A stretch of 64,000 nt of DNA, taken from Herbidospora sakaeratensis. GTDB lineage: Bacteria; Actinomycetota; Actinomycetes; Streptosporangiales; Streptosporangiaceae. A program made the position numbers and the translations under genes. Location: contig NZ_BBXC01000017.1 in NCBI RefSeq assembly GCF_001570525.1, forward strand, positions 184,249 through 248,248. Reading direction: 5' to 3'. The notes below the pieces were generated by a model. That model saw only the letters and a program-made list of their open reading frames with translations, did not search any database and was not told the origin of the DNA. Shown in pieces: positions 53,740-63,596 of the stretch (within the stretch, counting starts at the first letter, position 1; each line of letters opens with the position of its first letter).

Positions 53740-55110
53740 ATGTCTCGACGAGTTCACTCCCGCCGGAGCCGCGTGGCGATGGTGGTCATCCTGGGGGGAA
53801 GCCTGGCCGCCGCGTGCGCCGCGCCGGGCAGCGGCAACGCCCAAGCGACGGCCGCCGCCTCGTCGGCCGCGCCGATGTCGGCCGCGCCGACCTGCGGCAC
53901 CGAGCCGATCACCCTGAAGGCCTACTACGAAACGGGCTTCCCGATCACGAAGGCCCTCAGCGACGAGTTCGCCAAGCAGCATCCGAACGTCACCTGGGAC
54001 ATCCGCGAAGACCAGTTCGCGGTGATCACCCAGAACGCGCCCCGGGTGCTGGCCGACGACCCGCCCGACCTGATGCGCCTGCCCCAGGTCTCCGAGCTGG
54101 TCAAGAACAACCTGCTCAAGAACCTCGACGACTACGCCAAGGTCTTCGGCTGGGACCAGTGGCCCGCCTCGCAGCTGGAGCAGATGCGGCTGGCCCCCGG
54201 CGGCGCGGTGCGCGGCGAGGGCTCCCTCTACGCCATGGGCCTGAACTTCTCCATGACGGGCGTCTTCTACAACAAGAAGCTGGCCGGGCAGATCGGCATG
54301 ACCACCCCGCCCGAGACGCTCGCCGACCTCGACGCCGCCCTGGCCAAGGCCAAGGACGCGGGCCTGGCCCCGATCGCCCAGTTCAACGGCGGCGCGACCG
54401 GCGGGCTGGCCTTCCCGCTCCAGGACCTGATGGCCTCCTACGGCCCGCCGGCGCCGATCAACGAGTGGATCTACCAGAAGCCCGGCGCGACCATCGACAC
54501 CCCGTCGAACCTCCAGGCCACCCAGCACCTGGAGAAGTGGATCAAGGCCGGCTACTTCTGGAAGGACGTCAACGCCGTCGACTACGCCACCATGATGAGC
54601 CGCTTCATCAAGGGCGACGGCCTGTTCATGTTCAACGGCGACTGGGAGTCGGGCAACCTCGACAAGCAGATGGCCGGGAACATCGGCTTCTTCCTGATGC
54701 CCCCGGCCCAGGCCGGCGGCAAGCGCGCCGCCATGTCGGCCCCGCTGACCTTCGGCATCGGCGCGAACGCCAAGAACGCCGACTGCGCCGCCGCGTTCCT
54801 CAACTGGGTGGCCACCGACGCCCAGGCGCGCACCATCGGCGTCGAGGTCGGCGGCTCCCACCCGATGGGCCCGGCCGACGCGCCGATGCCGCCGGTCACG
54901 GCGGGCAGCGTCACCGAGAACACCCTCGCGGCGGGCGCGCAGATCGCGACGGACAACGGCGCGATGGACTTCATCGCCAACGCCACCGGCGCGATCTACG
55001 CCAAGAGCTGGACCCCGAACCTGCAGAAGCTGGTGGCCGGGGAGCAGACGCCCGACGGCCTGCTGAAGAGCGTGCAGGCCGACTACCAGTCCCAGGTCAA
55101 GGGAGGCTGA
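53740..55110 (+). CDS. ABC transporter sugar-binding lipoprotein (GH68 operon)
   Basis: 456 residues. A basic start, then VAMVVILGGSLAAACAAPGS with a lipobox L-A-A-A-C. The family 1 solute-binding fold starts ITLKAYYETGFPITKALSDE and has DLMRLPQVSELVKNNLL, GVFYNKKLAGQIG and LFMFNGDWESGNL. First gene of a four-gene coupled operon ending in the GH68 enzyme; a shared ATPase encoded elsewhere is presumed. Confidence 0.92.
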   Translation: MSRRVHSRRSRVAMVVILGGSLAAACAAPGSGNAQATAAASSAAPMSAAPTCGTEPITLKAYYETGFPITKALSDEFAKQHPNVTWDIREDQFAVITQNAPRVLADDPPDLMRLPQVSELVKNNLLKNLDDYAKVFGWDQWPASQLEQMRLAPGGAVRGEGSLYAMGLNFSMTGVFYNKKLAGQIGMTTPPETLADLDAALAKAKDAGLAPIAQFNGGATGGLAFPLQDLMASYGPPAPINEWIYQKPGATIDTPSNLQATQHLEKWIKAGYFWKDVNAVDYATMMSRFIKGDGLFMFNGDWESGNLDKQMAGNIGFFLMPPAQAGGKRAAMSAPLTFGIGANAKNADCAAAFLNWVATDAQARTIGVEVGGSHPMGPADAPMPPVTAGSVTENTLAAGAQIATDNGAMDFIANATGAIYAKSWTPNLQKLVAGEQTPDGLLKSVQADYQSQVKGG

Positions 55111-55111
55111 C

Positions 55112-55996
55112 GTGAAGGCGGCCGTGCAGCGGCGCAGAAACTGGGCCGGCTGGTTGTTCGTGCTGCCCGCGGCCGCGTTCTACGTCGTGTTCGTGATCCA
55201 GCCGCTGGCCATGACGGTGCAGTACTCCCTCTACTCGTGGGACGGCATCGGCGTGGCCGCCTGGAACGGCGTCCAGAACTACCTGCGGGTCTTCACCGAT
55301 CCCGACCTGTTCGCCGCGATCCTCAACGCGCTGAAGCTGATCGTGTTCTTCAGCGCGGTCCCGGTCGTGCTCGGGCTGGCCATCGCGGCGACGATCCGGC
55401 GCATCGCCGCCAGCCGTCTCGCGCTGGTGGCCCGCACGGTCATCTTCCTGCCGCAGGTGATCCCGCTGGTCGCGGCGGGCATCACGTGGAGCTGGTTGTT
55501 GTCGTCCACCGGGCTGGTGAACCAGCTCCTCACGGCCATCGGGCTGGAGGGCGTCACCCGGGCCTGGCTCGGCGACTTCTCCACCGCCCTGCCGGCGGTC
55601 GGGGTGATCGGCGCGTGGGTGCTCCTGGGCCTGTGCACGCTCCTGCTCCTGGCGGGCATGAGCAAGATCGATCCGGCCCTGTACGAAGCCGCCCGCCTCG
55701 ACGGGGCCGGCGCCTTCCGCGAGTTCTTCTCGATCACCCTGCCCAGCCTGCGGCAGGAGATCGGGGTCTGCGTCACCGTCACGGTCGTGGCCGCGCTGGC
55801 CAGCTTCGACATCGTCTACATCTCGACCCAGGGCGGGCCCGGCAACGCCAGCATGGTGCCCGGCCTGGAGATCTACTACCTGGCCTTCTCCGAACGGGAG
55901 GTCGGCCTCGCCTCGGCCCTCGCGGTGGTCCTCACCGTGCTGGTGATCGCGTGCGCGCTGCCGATCCAGTGGCTCACCAGGGACCGCTCATCATGA
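55112..55996 (+). CDS. ABC sugar permease (MalF type, GH68 operon)
   Basis: 294 residues, GTG start 1 bp after the binding-protein stop and GGGAGG upstream. Six membrane segments beginning GWLFVLPAAAFYVVFVIQPL; EAA loop LYEAARLDGAGAFREFFSIT. Overlaps the next permease by ATGA. Confidence 0.93.
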   Translation: MKAAVQRRRNWAGWLFVLPAAAFYVVFVIQPLAMTVQYSLYSWDGIGVAAWNGVQNYLRVFTDPDLFAAILNALKLIVFFSAVPVVLGLAIAATIRRIAASRLALVARTVIFLPQVIPLVAAGITWSWLLSSTGLVNQLLTAIGLEGVTRAWLGDFSTALPAVGVIGAWVLLGLCTLLLLAGMSKIDPALYEAARLDGAGAFREFFSITLPSLRQEIGVCVTVTVVAALASFDIVYISTQGGPGNASMVPGLEIYYLAFSEREVGLASALAVVLTVLVIACALPIQWLTRDRSS

Positions 55997-56817
55997 AAAC
56001 CGCTCGTCGTGAGGCCTGGACCGGCCGGGTGCTGCTGCTGGTGCTGATGGCCTTCACCCTGATGCCGTTCGTCAGCCTCTTCGTCACCGCCCTGCATCCG
56101 TCGGGCACCTATCCGCTCGGCCTCGACTGGCCCGACGACCCGCAGTGGGGCAACTTCGCCGACGCGTTCACCGCCGCGCGGATGACCGAGCTGCTGACGT
56201 CGAGCGTGCTGATCGTGCTCGGGGTGGTGCCGATCTCGCTGGTGGTGGCCACCATGGCCGGGTTCGCCATCGGGCACCTGCGCATCCCCGGGCGGCGGTT
56301 CGTCTTCGTGGCGTTCGTGCTCGGGCTGACGCTGCCGTTCGAGGGCATCATCACGCCGCTCTACTACCTGGTCCGCGACATGGGGATCCTGAACACGCGG
56401 TGGGCGATCATCCTGCCGCTGATCGGCCTGTTCATGCCGTTCTCGGTGTTCTGGATGCGGGCCCACTTCGTCAACATGCCCGAGGAGTTGTCGGAGAGCG
56501 CCCGTATCGACGGCGCGAGCACCTGGCAGCTGTTCTGGAAGGTGCACGTGCCGCTGGCCGCCCCGGCGACCTCGTCGCTGGCGATCCTGCTGTTCCTGTG
56601 GACGTGGAACCAGTTCCTGCTGGCGATCGTGCTGGTCGACGACCCGTTGCAGCGCACGATGTCGGGCGCGCTCGGGGCGTTCCAGGGACAGTGGGGCACC
56701 GACATCCCGTTGCTCTGCGCGGGCTCGCTGCTCATCCTCACCCCGACTCTCCTGGTGTTCCTGATCTTCCAGCGCCGTTTCGTGTCGGCCCTCCTCCAGG
56801 GCTCGCTGAAGGGATGA
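55993..56817 (+). CDS. ABC sugar permease (MalG type, GH68 operon)
   Basis: 274 residues. Six membrane segments from VLLLVLMAFTLMPFVSLFVT. EAA loop ELSESARIDGASTWQLFWKV, then HVPLAAPA. The stop overlaps the GH68 start by ATGA. Confidence 0.93.
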   Translation: MKTARREAWTGRVLLLVLMAFTLMPFVSLFVTALHPSGTYPLGLDWPDDPQWGNFADAFTAARMTELLTSSVLIVLGVVPISLVVATMAGFAIGHLRIPGRRFVFVAFVLGLTLPFEGIITPLYYLVRDMGILNTRWAIILPLIGLFMPFSVFWMRAHFVNMPEELSESARIDGASTWQLFWKVHVPLAAPATSSLAILLFLWTWNQFLLAIVLVDDPLQRTMSGALGAFQGQWGTDIPLLCAGSLLILTPTLLVFLIFQRRFVSALLQGSLKG

Positions 56818-57833
56818 CCGTGACGACGACCCGCTGGACGCGGCGCCACCTCGACCTGATCACCGACGACCCGGCGACGACCGCGCCGCTCATCACCGGC
56901 CCGGTCGAACCGGCGCTGCCGGGCTTCGACCTGTGGGACATGTGGCCGATCCAGGAAGAGGATGGTGCCACCGCCCTCTTCGACGGCCGCGAACTCTGGA
57001 TGGGCCTGGCCGCCCCGGCGGCCGGCCATCCGGAGGACCGCCACGACGTGGCCCGCATCCGCTCGCTCGCCTTCGACGACGGCAAGTGGATCGACCTCGG
57101 CGACGTCTTCCCCGACGGCGCGTCGCCCGGCAGCCGCGAGTGGTCGGGCACCGCGATCCGCCGCGCCGACGGCACCGTCTCGGTCTTCTACACCGCGAGC
57201 GGCTTCCGCGGCGAGGAGCGCCGCACCTTCGCGCAGCGGGTGTTCGAGGCCCGCGACGGCGTGCACCGGGAGATCGCCCGGCCGGACACGCGGTACTTCC
57301 TGCCCGCCGACCAGATCGAGGGCGGTCCGGGGAAGATCCTGGCCTGGCGCGACCCGGCCTGGTTCCGGGGCCGCCTGCTGATCGCCGCCTCGGTCCCGTG
57401 GGGCGAGCGCTACATGGGGGCCGTCGCCCTCACCGACGGGGGGTCGGGCAACCGCCCGGTCCTGGTCGCCGACGGGATCAACCGCGAGCTCGAACGCCCC
57501 CACATCGTGGTGCACGACGGCCTCTACTACCTGTTCTTCTGCACCCACCGCCAGTCGTTCGAACCGGCGGACGCCGCCCCGACCGGCCTCTACGGCTTCG
57601 TCGGGACGGCGCCGGAGGGGCCCTACGAACCCCTGAACGGCTCCGGCCTGGTGATCGGGAACCCGCGGGCCCAGCCCGACCAAGCGTACGCCTGGATGGT
57701 GCTCGACGACCTGCGGGTGGTCAGCTTCCTCGACTACCGGGGCCCGGTCGACCGGGCCGGCTTCGGCGGCACGGTGGCCCCCCTGCTCAGACTGCGCCTG
57801 GAGGGCCACCGCACCCGGGTCGAACCCTGCTGA
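56814..57833 (+). CDS. Cytoplasmic GH68-type fructosidase (invertase/levansucrase family)
   Basis: 339 residues without signal peptide. Five-bladed propeller motifs: nucleophile Asp in PGFDLWDMWPIQ, R-E-W-S-G-T-A, transition-state Asp in LAWRDPAWFRG, acid/base Glu in NRELERPHIVVHDG. These correspond to the three catalytic acids of GH68. Most levansucrases are secreted and longer, so this short form coupled to an importer is more likely to hydrolyse imported sucrose or a fructoside than to make levan. It meets the convergent GH43 gene with no intergenic base. Confidence 0.87.
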   Translation: MTVTTTRWTRRHLDLITDDPATTAPLITGPVEPALPGFDLWDMWPIQEEDGATALFDGRELWMGLAAPAAGHPEDRHDVARIRSLAFDDGKWIDLGDVFPDGASPGSREWSGTAIRRADGTVSVFYTASGFRGEERRTFAQRVFEARDGVHREIARPDTRYFLPADQIEGGPGKILAWRDPAWFRGRLLIAASVPWGERYMGAVALTDGGSGNRPVLVADGINRELERPHIVVHDGLYYLFFCTHRQSFEPADAAPTGLYGFVGTAPEGPYEPLNGSGLVIGNPRAQPDQAYAWMVLDDLRVVSFLDYRGPVDRAGFGGTVAPLLRLRLEGHRTRVEPC

Positions 57834-60443
57834 TCAGGTCCGGGGGGTTCCCCCGTACCCGACGATCAGCGCGTCGGCGTCGCGGAGCAGGGTGGTGCGG
57901 ACGATCTCGTCGGCCTCGACGCGGTGGTCCTTCACCCCGCTCTTGAACTTCTCGATCGCCTTGATGACGTTCTTGTCGTCCTTCTCCTCGGCGATGGCCG
58001 CGATGACACGGTCGAGTGCCTTGTGGAGACGGACGGCGCTGCTGGCGTTGGTCTTGTCCTCGGCCGCGAAGCGGTCGATGAGCGCCGAGAGGTCCTCGAC
58101 CGAGGTGACGACGGTGAACCCGACGGTCTTCACCGTCTGGTTCCCGGCGTGGTCGACAGCGGTGACGACCAGCTCGTGCTCGCCCAGGGCCCGCGTGTAC
58201 AGGGCGAGCGCGCCGGGCTGGATCGGCTGGCCGTCCAGGGTCGCGGAGATCGTGGCCACGCCCGACTCGGCGTCCTCGGCGGTCCAGCCGAGGGTCAGGT
58301 CGCCGCTGTCGCCGTACTCGCCGCCGTCCGCCACGCCGGTGACCTCGACCGCGGGGGCGGTCTCGTCCTCGGCCTGGCTCTCGAAGGCCCACGAGTCGAT
58401 CTCGAACAGGTCGGCGTTCGCCGGTCCGGCGTAGGTGAAGTAGACGTCGTGCACGCCGGTCGGGCCGTCGAGCTCGGCGGTCAGCTCCGTCCACGCGTTG
58501 AGCGGGGCGTCGACGGGGATCGACGCGACCACCGGCGCGGTGCGGTCGTCGAGGCGGACGTCGATCCGGCCGCCGGCGACGAGGGGGCGCACCTTCGCGG
58601 TGAGGGCGGTGGCGCCCTTCGCGCCGAAGTCGACCGAGGCGAGCGAGGTCCAGTCGCCGTTGTCGACGTCGTGCAGCACCAGGTTGGGCGCCTTCGTGCC
58701 GAACTCCGCCGAGGAACCGTCGACCTTCTTGGTCGCGATGCCCTGCTGCCAGGCGATGGTCTCGGCCTCGATCACCCGGTAGGGCGCCAGGTCGCGGATC
58801 TTGTCGACGCCGTCGTAGGTGCCGAGCACCTCCTTGACCGTGCCGTCGGCGTTGAAGTCGAGCTTGGCGATGTGCGGGCTGCGGAAGCCCTGGGTCGCGC
58901 CGCCGGTGATGCGGCGGTTGAGCGTCTGCGCGTGGTAGGTGAAGTAGTAGTCGCCGCCCAGCTGGAAGACCGACTGGTGGTTGTTGCCGCCTGCGCCGAA
59001 GAAGTTGCCGGGGTTGCGGAAGATCACGCCCTTGTACTTGTCGGCGGTCCAGGGGCCCATCGGGTGGTCGGCGACCATGTAGGCGATGGCACCGGTCGGC
59101 GGACCGGCGGGGTCGATCGGGCCGCCGAAGCCGAAGTTCGAGGAGTACGAGTAGTAGTACTTGCCCTCGCGCTTGAAGACGTGGCCGGCCTCGAACATGA
59201 GCGGCCCGTCGATGACCTCGGCCGAGCCGACGGTGCTGGTCATGTTCTCGCCGAGCCTGATCACGCGGGTCGACTTGGGGTGGTTGGTGTTCTCGTAGCT
59301 GCGCGACCCGTCGTCGCCGCCACCGCCGAAGTAGAGGTAGGCCTGGCCGTCGTCGTCGATGAAGACGCCCGGGTCGAACAACCAGTTGATCCCGTTGGAC
59401 GCGCCCGGCGTCTGGCCGGTGATCAGCAGGCTGCCGCGCTCGTCCCGCCAGGGGCCGAGCGGCGAGTCGCCGACGATGACGCCGGTGGCCGCGCCGTTGT
59501 TGGCGAAGTAGAGGAAGAACTTCTCGACGCCGTCGACGACCTTGCTCTCCATGGCCGGGGCCCAGGAGTTGCCGGCGTACTTGGCGATGCCGCTCGCCCC
59601 GGCGACCGGGATCTCCCCGTGGTCGACCCAGTTCACCAGGTCGTCGGAGGAGATGACGGTGATGGTGTTGATGCCGCCGTAGGTGTTGGTCGGGGAGATC
59701 CCGTTCGGGCCCGGGTTGTACACCTGCGTGTCGTTGGTCATGTAGAGGTACACGCGGCCGTCGTGGACGAACGCGTTGCCGTCGGCCCCGAACTTGTGCG
59801 AGATGAGCGGGTTGCCCTCACCGGGGTTCTTGCCGAGCACCTCGATCGTGGTCGACGGCGTGAACTCCCGGAGGGTCACGTCGTCGACCTTGAAGTCCAT
59901 GAGGTGCGTGTCGGGCGCGGTCGAGGGCGTCTGCGTCCACGGGGTCTCGACGAAGATCCGCGCGGTCGCCACGCTCTGCGCGGCCGGGATGGTGAACGTG
60001 CCCTGGATCAGGCCCCACTGCCCGCGCGGGGTGGTCACGGTGCCGAGGTTGGTGTACGTCCCCCCGCCGTAGTGCATGGTGACGAAGAACTGCTTGGTGG
60101 CCGGGCTGTTCGGGTTCTCGTACTTCACCCGTGCCGTCACCGAGTAGGTCTTGCCCGCCGCGACCTTGCCCGACAGGTCCTGCATCGGGCCCGATCCGGT
60201 GGTCGTGCGCTGGGTGACCGCGACGGCGGACGCACCGGAGTAGGCGTCGGTCGTCGGGGTCAGGGTGGCGGTGTCGGTCGCGTTCCCGTTGTTGGGGAAC
60301 CAGCCGGTCAGGCCCGATTCGAAGCCGCCGTTGACGATGATCTCCGGACCGGCCGCCTGGACGGGCGCTGCCGTGACGGTCGCCACCGCGCCCAGCATCG
60401 CTCCGGCGGTCACGATCGCGGCGAGGCGCGAGCGTAATTTCAC
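57834..60443 (-). CDS. Secreted GH43 enzyme with CBM4/9-like, CBM6-like, Ig-like and FIMAH-type domains
   Basis: 869 residues, GTG start overlapping the upstream GH43 stop by 4 bp. Signal peptide 1-31. CBM4/9-like 32-200 (IIVNGGFESGLTGWFPNNGN). GH43 propeller about 215-560: base Asp near FGADGNAFVHDGRVYLY, pKa-type Asp in INWLFDPGVFIDDDGQ, acid Glu in LMFEAGHVFKREGKYYY. CBM6-like 565-690 from YRVIEAETIAWQQG. Ig-like 700-775. The C-terminal 85 residues (LSALIDRFAAEDKTNASSAV, KAIEKFKSGVKDHRV) resemble the FIMAH domain. Likely arabinofuranosidase or xylosidase on plant hemicellulose. Confidence 0.9.
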   Translation of the reverse strand: MKLRSRLAAIVTAGAMLGAVATVTAAPVQAAGPEIIVNGGFESGLTGWFPNNGNATDTATLTPTTDAYSGASAVAVTQRTTTGSGPMQDLSGKVAAGKTYSVTARVKYENPNSPATKQFFVTMHYGGGTYTNLGTVTTPRGQWGLIQGTFTIPAAQSVATARIFVETPWTQTPSTAPDTHLMDFKVDDVTLREFTPSTTIEVLGKNPGEGNPLISHKFGADGNAFVHDGRVYLYMTNDTQVYNPGPNGISPTNTYGGINTITVISSDDLVNWVDHGEIPVAGASGIAKYAGNSWAPAMESKVVDGVEKFFLYFANNGAATGVIVGDSPLGPWRDERGSLLITGQTPGASNGINWLFDPGVFIDDDGQAYLYFGGGGDDGSRSYENTNHPKSTRVIRLGENMTSTVGSAEVIDGPLMFEAGHVFKREGKYYYSYSSNFGFGGPIDPAGPPTGAIAYMVADHPMGPWTADKYKGVIFRNPGNFFGAGGNNHQSVFQLGGDYYFTYHAQTLNRRITGGATQGFRSPHIAKLDFNADGTVKEVLGTYDGVDKIRDLAPYRVIEAETIAWQQGIATKKVDGSSAEFGTKAPNLVLHDVDNGDWTSLASVDFGAKGATALTAKVRPLVAGGRIDVRLDDRTAPVVASIPVDAPLNAWTELTAELDGPTGVHDVYFTYAGPANADLFEIDSWAFESQAEDETAPAVEVTGVADGGEYGDSGDLTLGWTAEDAESGVATISATLDGQPIQPGALALYTRALGEHELVVTAVDHAGNQTVKTVGFTVVTSVEDLSALIDRFAAEDKTNASSAVRLHKALDRVIAAIAEEKDDKNVIKAIEKFKSGVKDHRVEADEIVRTTLLRDADALIVGYGGTPRT

Positions 60444-63400
60444 GAGCTGCTCTCCTTGTTCTTCGGGGTGCCGCCCCAGTGGACGATCAGGGCGTCGGCG
60501 TCGCGGAGGAGGGTGGTGCGGACGACGTCGTCGGCTTCGACGCGGTGATCCTTGACTCCGCTCTTGAACTTCTCGATCACCTTGACGATCTTCTTGGGGT
60601 CCTTGTCCTTCTCGATGGCCGCGACGACGCGGTCGAGTTCCTTGTGCAGGCGCACGGCGCTACTGGCGTTGGTCCCGCCCTCGGCCGCGAACCGGTCGAT
60701 GAGCGCCGAGACGTCCTCGACCGAGGTGGTGACGGTGAACCGGACGGTGCTCTCGGCCTGGTCCCCGGCGGTGACGGTGAGCACGTGTTCACCCAGGGCC
60801 AGTTCGTAGAGGGTGAGCGTGCCGGGCTGGACCGGCCGCCCGTCCAGGGTGGCGGTCGCCGGCTGCACGGCGCTGGTCCAGCCGACGGTCAGGTCGCCGC
60901 TGTCGCCGTACTCGCCGCCGTCGGCCACACCCGAGATCTCGATCTTCAGCGTGCCGAGCCGGGCCAGCTGGTGGCTGAGGGCCCGCTCGGGCGCGTCGAT
61001 CTGGTTCTGGGTGCCGAACGCGCCGGCGCGGGCCGCCTTCGCCGCCGCGAGCGCCTTCCGCGCGTCGGCCCAGGCGCCGGCCGGGTAGGAGTGCTCGTTC
61101 AGCGTGCCCGCGTGCGCGATGGCCGCGTCCAGGCGGGTGGTGTCGAGCGGGCGGTTCTGCGCGGTCAGGGTGTCGCTGAGCAGGTAGTGGTCGAAGTCGA
61201 CCCGGCCGCCCTTCTCCTGCGTGGCGTAGTTGAACAGGGCGACCCGGTGACCCATGAAGTGGGCGAGGCTGCCGTCGAGCGTCTGCGGGCCGACGCGGTT
61301 GCCCAGGCGGGTCCAGGTCAGGCCGTCGAGGCTGTAGTAGAAGGTCGTCCACAACTGCCCGACCGGCGCGGCGAAGTCGAGGTCGGCCTTGACCGACACC
61401 TCGGTGGCGTCACCGAGCGCGACCGTCGTGCCCGGCACGAACGCCTCCAGCGACGCCTGGTCGAGGTCGACCCCGAACGGCTGGCCCCGGTTCACCACGC
61501 CCAGCGTGTTCACGCCGCCGGCTCGCTTGACCGCCACGTAGGAGAAGCCGCGGTTGAAGGCGGCCAGGCCCGCGACGTCGCCGTTCTTCATGCCCGAGAC
61601 GTCCATGCGGGTCTCGACCGACTGACGCGGGCCGAAGGTGCGCTGGGTCAGCGTGTTGCGGGCCTCCTCCAGCCACGCCAGCTCGGCCCGGTTGGAGAGC
61701 TTGGTGTAGACGTACTGGCCGGTCACCGGCTTGCCGGTGGTCAGCCGCAACCAGCCGTCCCGGTCGGTGAGCGACCAGTTGCGGTTGTCGGGGGCGTGGT
61801 TCCACTCCCAGGCGACGTCGAGGCGCGAGCCGTTGGGGGCGATCTCGGCCTCGGTCGGGTACTCCGCCGTCGACGGGAGCCCGACGACCGAGACGTCGTC
61901 GATCAGGTACTCCACGCTGGAGGACGCCGGTTGCGGGTTGGCCCAGGGCGTCTCCACCGCGAACTTGAAGTTGTTCAGGTTGGCCGTCGCCGGCACGGTG
62001 AAGCGGCCGGAGACCGTCGTCCACTGGCCGCTCGGCACGTTCCCGAACGTCATGACCTGGACGCCCGAGCCCCAGTCGGCCACCAGGTTGAACCGCACGC
62101 TGCTCGGGCCGGCGGTGTACTTGATCTTCGCGGACACGGTGTAGGTCACGCCGTGCTGCATCTTGCCGTTGAGGAACTGGTTGGGGCCCGAGCCGTTGAC
62201 GGTCCGGGTGCCGACCTTCAGCGCCGCCGCGCCCGCGGCGGGGTCACCGGTGTCCCGGCTGAGGGTCGCGCCGAACTGCGCCGCCCACGGCGCGGTCGAC
62301 TCCGCCTCGAACCCGGGGTTCTGCAGCAGTTCCACGCCGATCAGCGACTCGTCGACGTCGGGCGGCTCGGGGACGGTCCACTGCTCGTCCGTGTACGCCC
62401 GCTCGGGGGCGTCGTTGGCGAAGTCGTCGGAGGCGACGATGCTCTTCTGCCGCTCGAAGGTCTCCTGCTCCGGGGTGAGCCGGATCGGCTTGTCGAACAC
62501 GCCGTCCACCTGGGCGGCGCTGAAGGTCGGCCAGCCGTCCTGCCAGGTCGCGGGGATCAGCGCCGGGATGCGGCCGACGGGGAAGGTGTCGCGGAAGAAC
62601 ATGCCGTACCAGTCGGTCCGGCCGCCGTCGCGGGCGATGGGCACCAGGCTGCCCTGGGCGAAGCCGTTGGAGTTGAGCACCCCGCGCGCCTCGTAGGTGT
62701 TCACCCCGCCGGCCGAGGTGTAGCGGCCGAGCAGGTCCCGGGAGCGGAACATGACGACCTGGCGGCCCTGCCCGGACGGCCAGGTGATGATGACCGCGTA
62801 GTACCAGCCGTCGATGTGGTAGAACTGCGCGCCCTCGAACAGGCCGCCGATGAACGGCCGCCCGGCGTAGTCGCCCGCGGTGAAGATGTTCGGGTAGTCC
62901 TGCACGATGGCCGTCAGGTCGGCGTTGAGGCGCACGGCGCTCGTGCCGCCCGAGCCGTAGAAGATGTACGGGGTGCCGTCGACGTCGAAGAACAACGAGG
63001 GGTCGTGCAGCCCCCGGCCGAGGGCGGTGCGCTCCCACTTCCCGTCGTCGATGTCGTCGGTCCGGTAGAGGTAGGCGCCGCCGAGGTTGTTGGTGTTGAA
63101 GGCGACGTAGAACATGCCGTCGTGGTAGCGCAGCGACGACGCCCACTGGCCCTGACCGTAGGAGTTCTGCCCGTTGCGCAGCGAGAAGGAGTCTCCGATG
63201 TTCGCCCGGTCGAAGACGTAGTTGACGATCTCCCAATTCACCAGGTCGTACGACTTCATGATCGGCGCACCCGGGCTCATGTGCATCGTGGTGCTGATCA
63301 TGTAATAGAGGTCGCGGCCCTCGTCGTTCTCGGCGGCCGGAACCCGTTCCACGCTGATGTCGGGCACGTCGGAGCGCAGGAGCGGGACGGTGTAGGTGCC

Positions 63401-63550
63401 GTCGCCCTTGTCGGTGGAGGTGTACGACGAGGCGGGCGACCACGCGTCGGCGGTCGCGCTCGTGGTCACCAGACCGGCGCAGGAGAGCGCGGCGACGAGC
63501 GCGGTGAGGGCGGCGGAAATGCGTAAGCGGAGGCGGGGGGACACGGGCAT
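60440..63550 (-). CDS. Secreted multi-domain GH43 enzyme with FIMAH-type C-terminus
   Basis: 1036 residues from ATG 63550 (GGAG 7 nt upstream). Signal peptide 1-36. GH43 about 40-390: DVPDISVERVPAAENDEGRD, WASSLRYHDGMFYVAF, RGLHDPSLFFDVDGTPYIFY and GLFEGAQFYHIDGWYYAVI supply the base, modulator and acid regions. CBM4/9-like about 405-590 (LLQNPGFEAESTAPWAAQFG). A GH43-associated sandwich about 600-770 (VALFNYATQEKGGRVDFDHY). A helical spacer about 775-860, Ig-like region to 940, then a FIMAH-like end (VSALIDRFAAEGGTNASSAV). First gene of a two-gene operon; two identical LacI-like sites lie upstream. Confidence 0.9.
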   Translation of the reverse strand: MPVSPRLRLRISAALTALVAALSCAGLVTTSATADAWSPASSYTSTDKGDGTYTVPLLRSDVPDISVERVPAAENDEGRDLYYMISTTMHMSPGAPIMKSYDLVNWEIVNYVFDRANIGDSFSLRNGQNSYGQGQWASSLRYHDGMFYVAFNTNNLGGAYLYRTDDIDDGKWERTALGRGLHDPSLFFDVDGTPYIFYGSGGTSAVRLNADLTAIVQDYPNIFTAGDYAGRPFIGGLFEGAQFYHIDGWYYAVIITWPSGQGRQVVMFRSRDLLGRYTSAGGVNTYEARGVLNSNGFAQGSLVPIARDGGRTDWYGMFFRDTFPVGRIPALIPATWQDGWPTFSAAQVDGVFDKPIRLTPEQETFERQKSIVASDDFANDAPERAYTDEQWTVPEPPDVDESLIGVELLQNPGFEAESTAPWAAQFGATLSRDTGDPAAGAAALKVGTRTVNGSGPNQFLNGKMQHGVTYTVSAKIKYTAGPSSVRFNLVADWGSGVQVMTFGNVPSGQWTTVSGRFTVPATANLNNFKFAVETPWANPQPASSSVEYLIDDVSVVGLPSTAEYPTEAEIAPNGSRLDVAWEWNHAPDNRNWSLTDRDGWLRLTTGKPVTGQYVYTKLSNRAELAWLEEARNTLTQRTFGPRQSVETRMDVSGMKNGDVAGLAAFNRGFSYVAVKRAGGVNTLGVVNRGQPFGVDLDQASLEAFVPGTTVALGDATEVSVKADLDFAAPVGQLWTTFYYSLDGLTWTRLGNRVGPQTLDGSLAHFMGHRVALFNYATQEKGGRVDFDHYLLSDTLTAQNRPLDTTRLDAAIAHAGTLNEHSYPAGAWADARKALAAAKAARAGAFGTQNQIDAPERALSHQLARLGTLKIEISGVADGGEYGDSGDLTVGWTSAVQPATATLDGRPVQPGTLTLYELALGEHVLTVTAGDQAESTVRFTVTTSVEDVSALIDRFAAEGGTNASSAVRLHKELDRVVAAIEKDKDPKKIVKVIEKFKSGVKDHRVEADDVVRTTLLRDADALIVHWGGTPKNKESSS

Positions 63551-63582
63551 TGCAAACTCCAGACGCGGAGGTGTCACAGAGG

Positions 63583-63596
63583 TGTTATCGCTAACA
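63583..63596. promoter_or_regulatory. LacI-like operator, GH43 operon, proximal
   Basis: TGTTATCGCTAACA, a near-palindrome 33 bp before the GH43 start and identical to 63703-63716. Confidence 0.7.

Noticed and set aside
60479..63526. Long open frame opposite the GH43 gene (over 1000 codons)
   Set aside because: It is an antisense shadow caused by GC-rich third positions; Arg/Val/Gly-rich with no domain, while the reverse strand has a complete GH43 protein.
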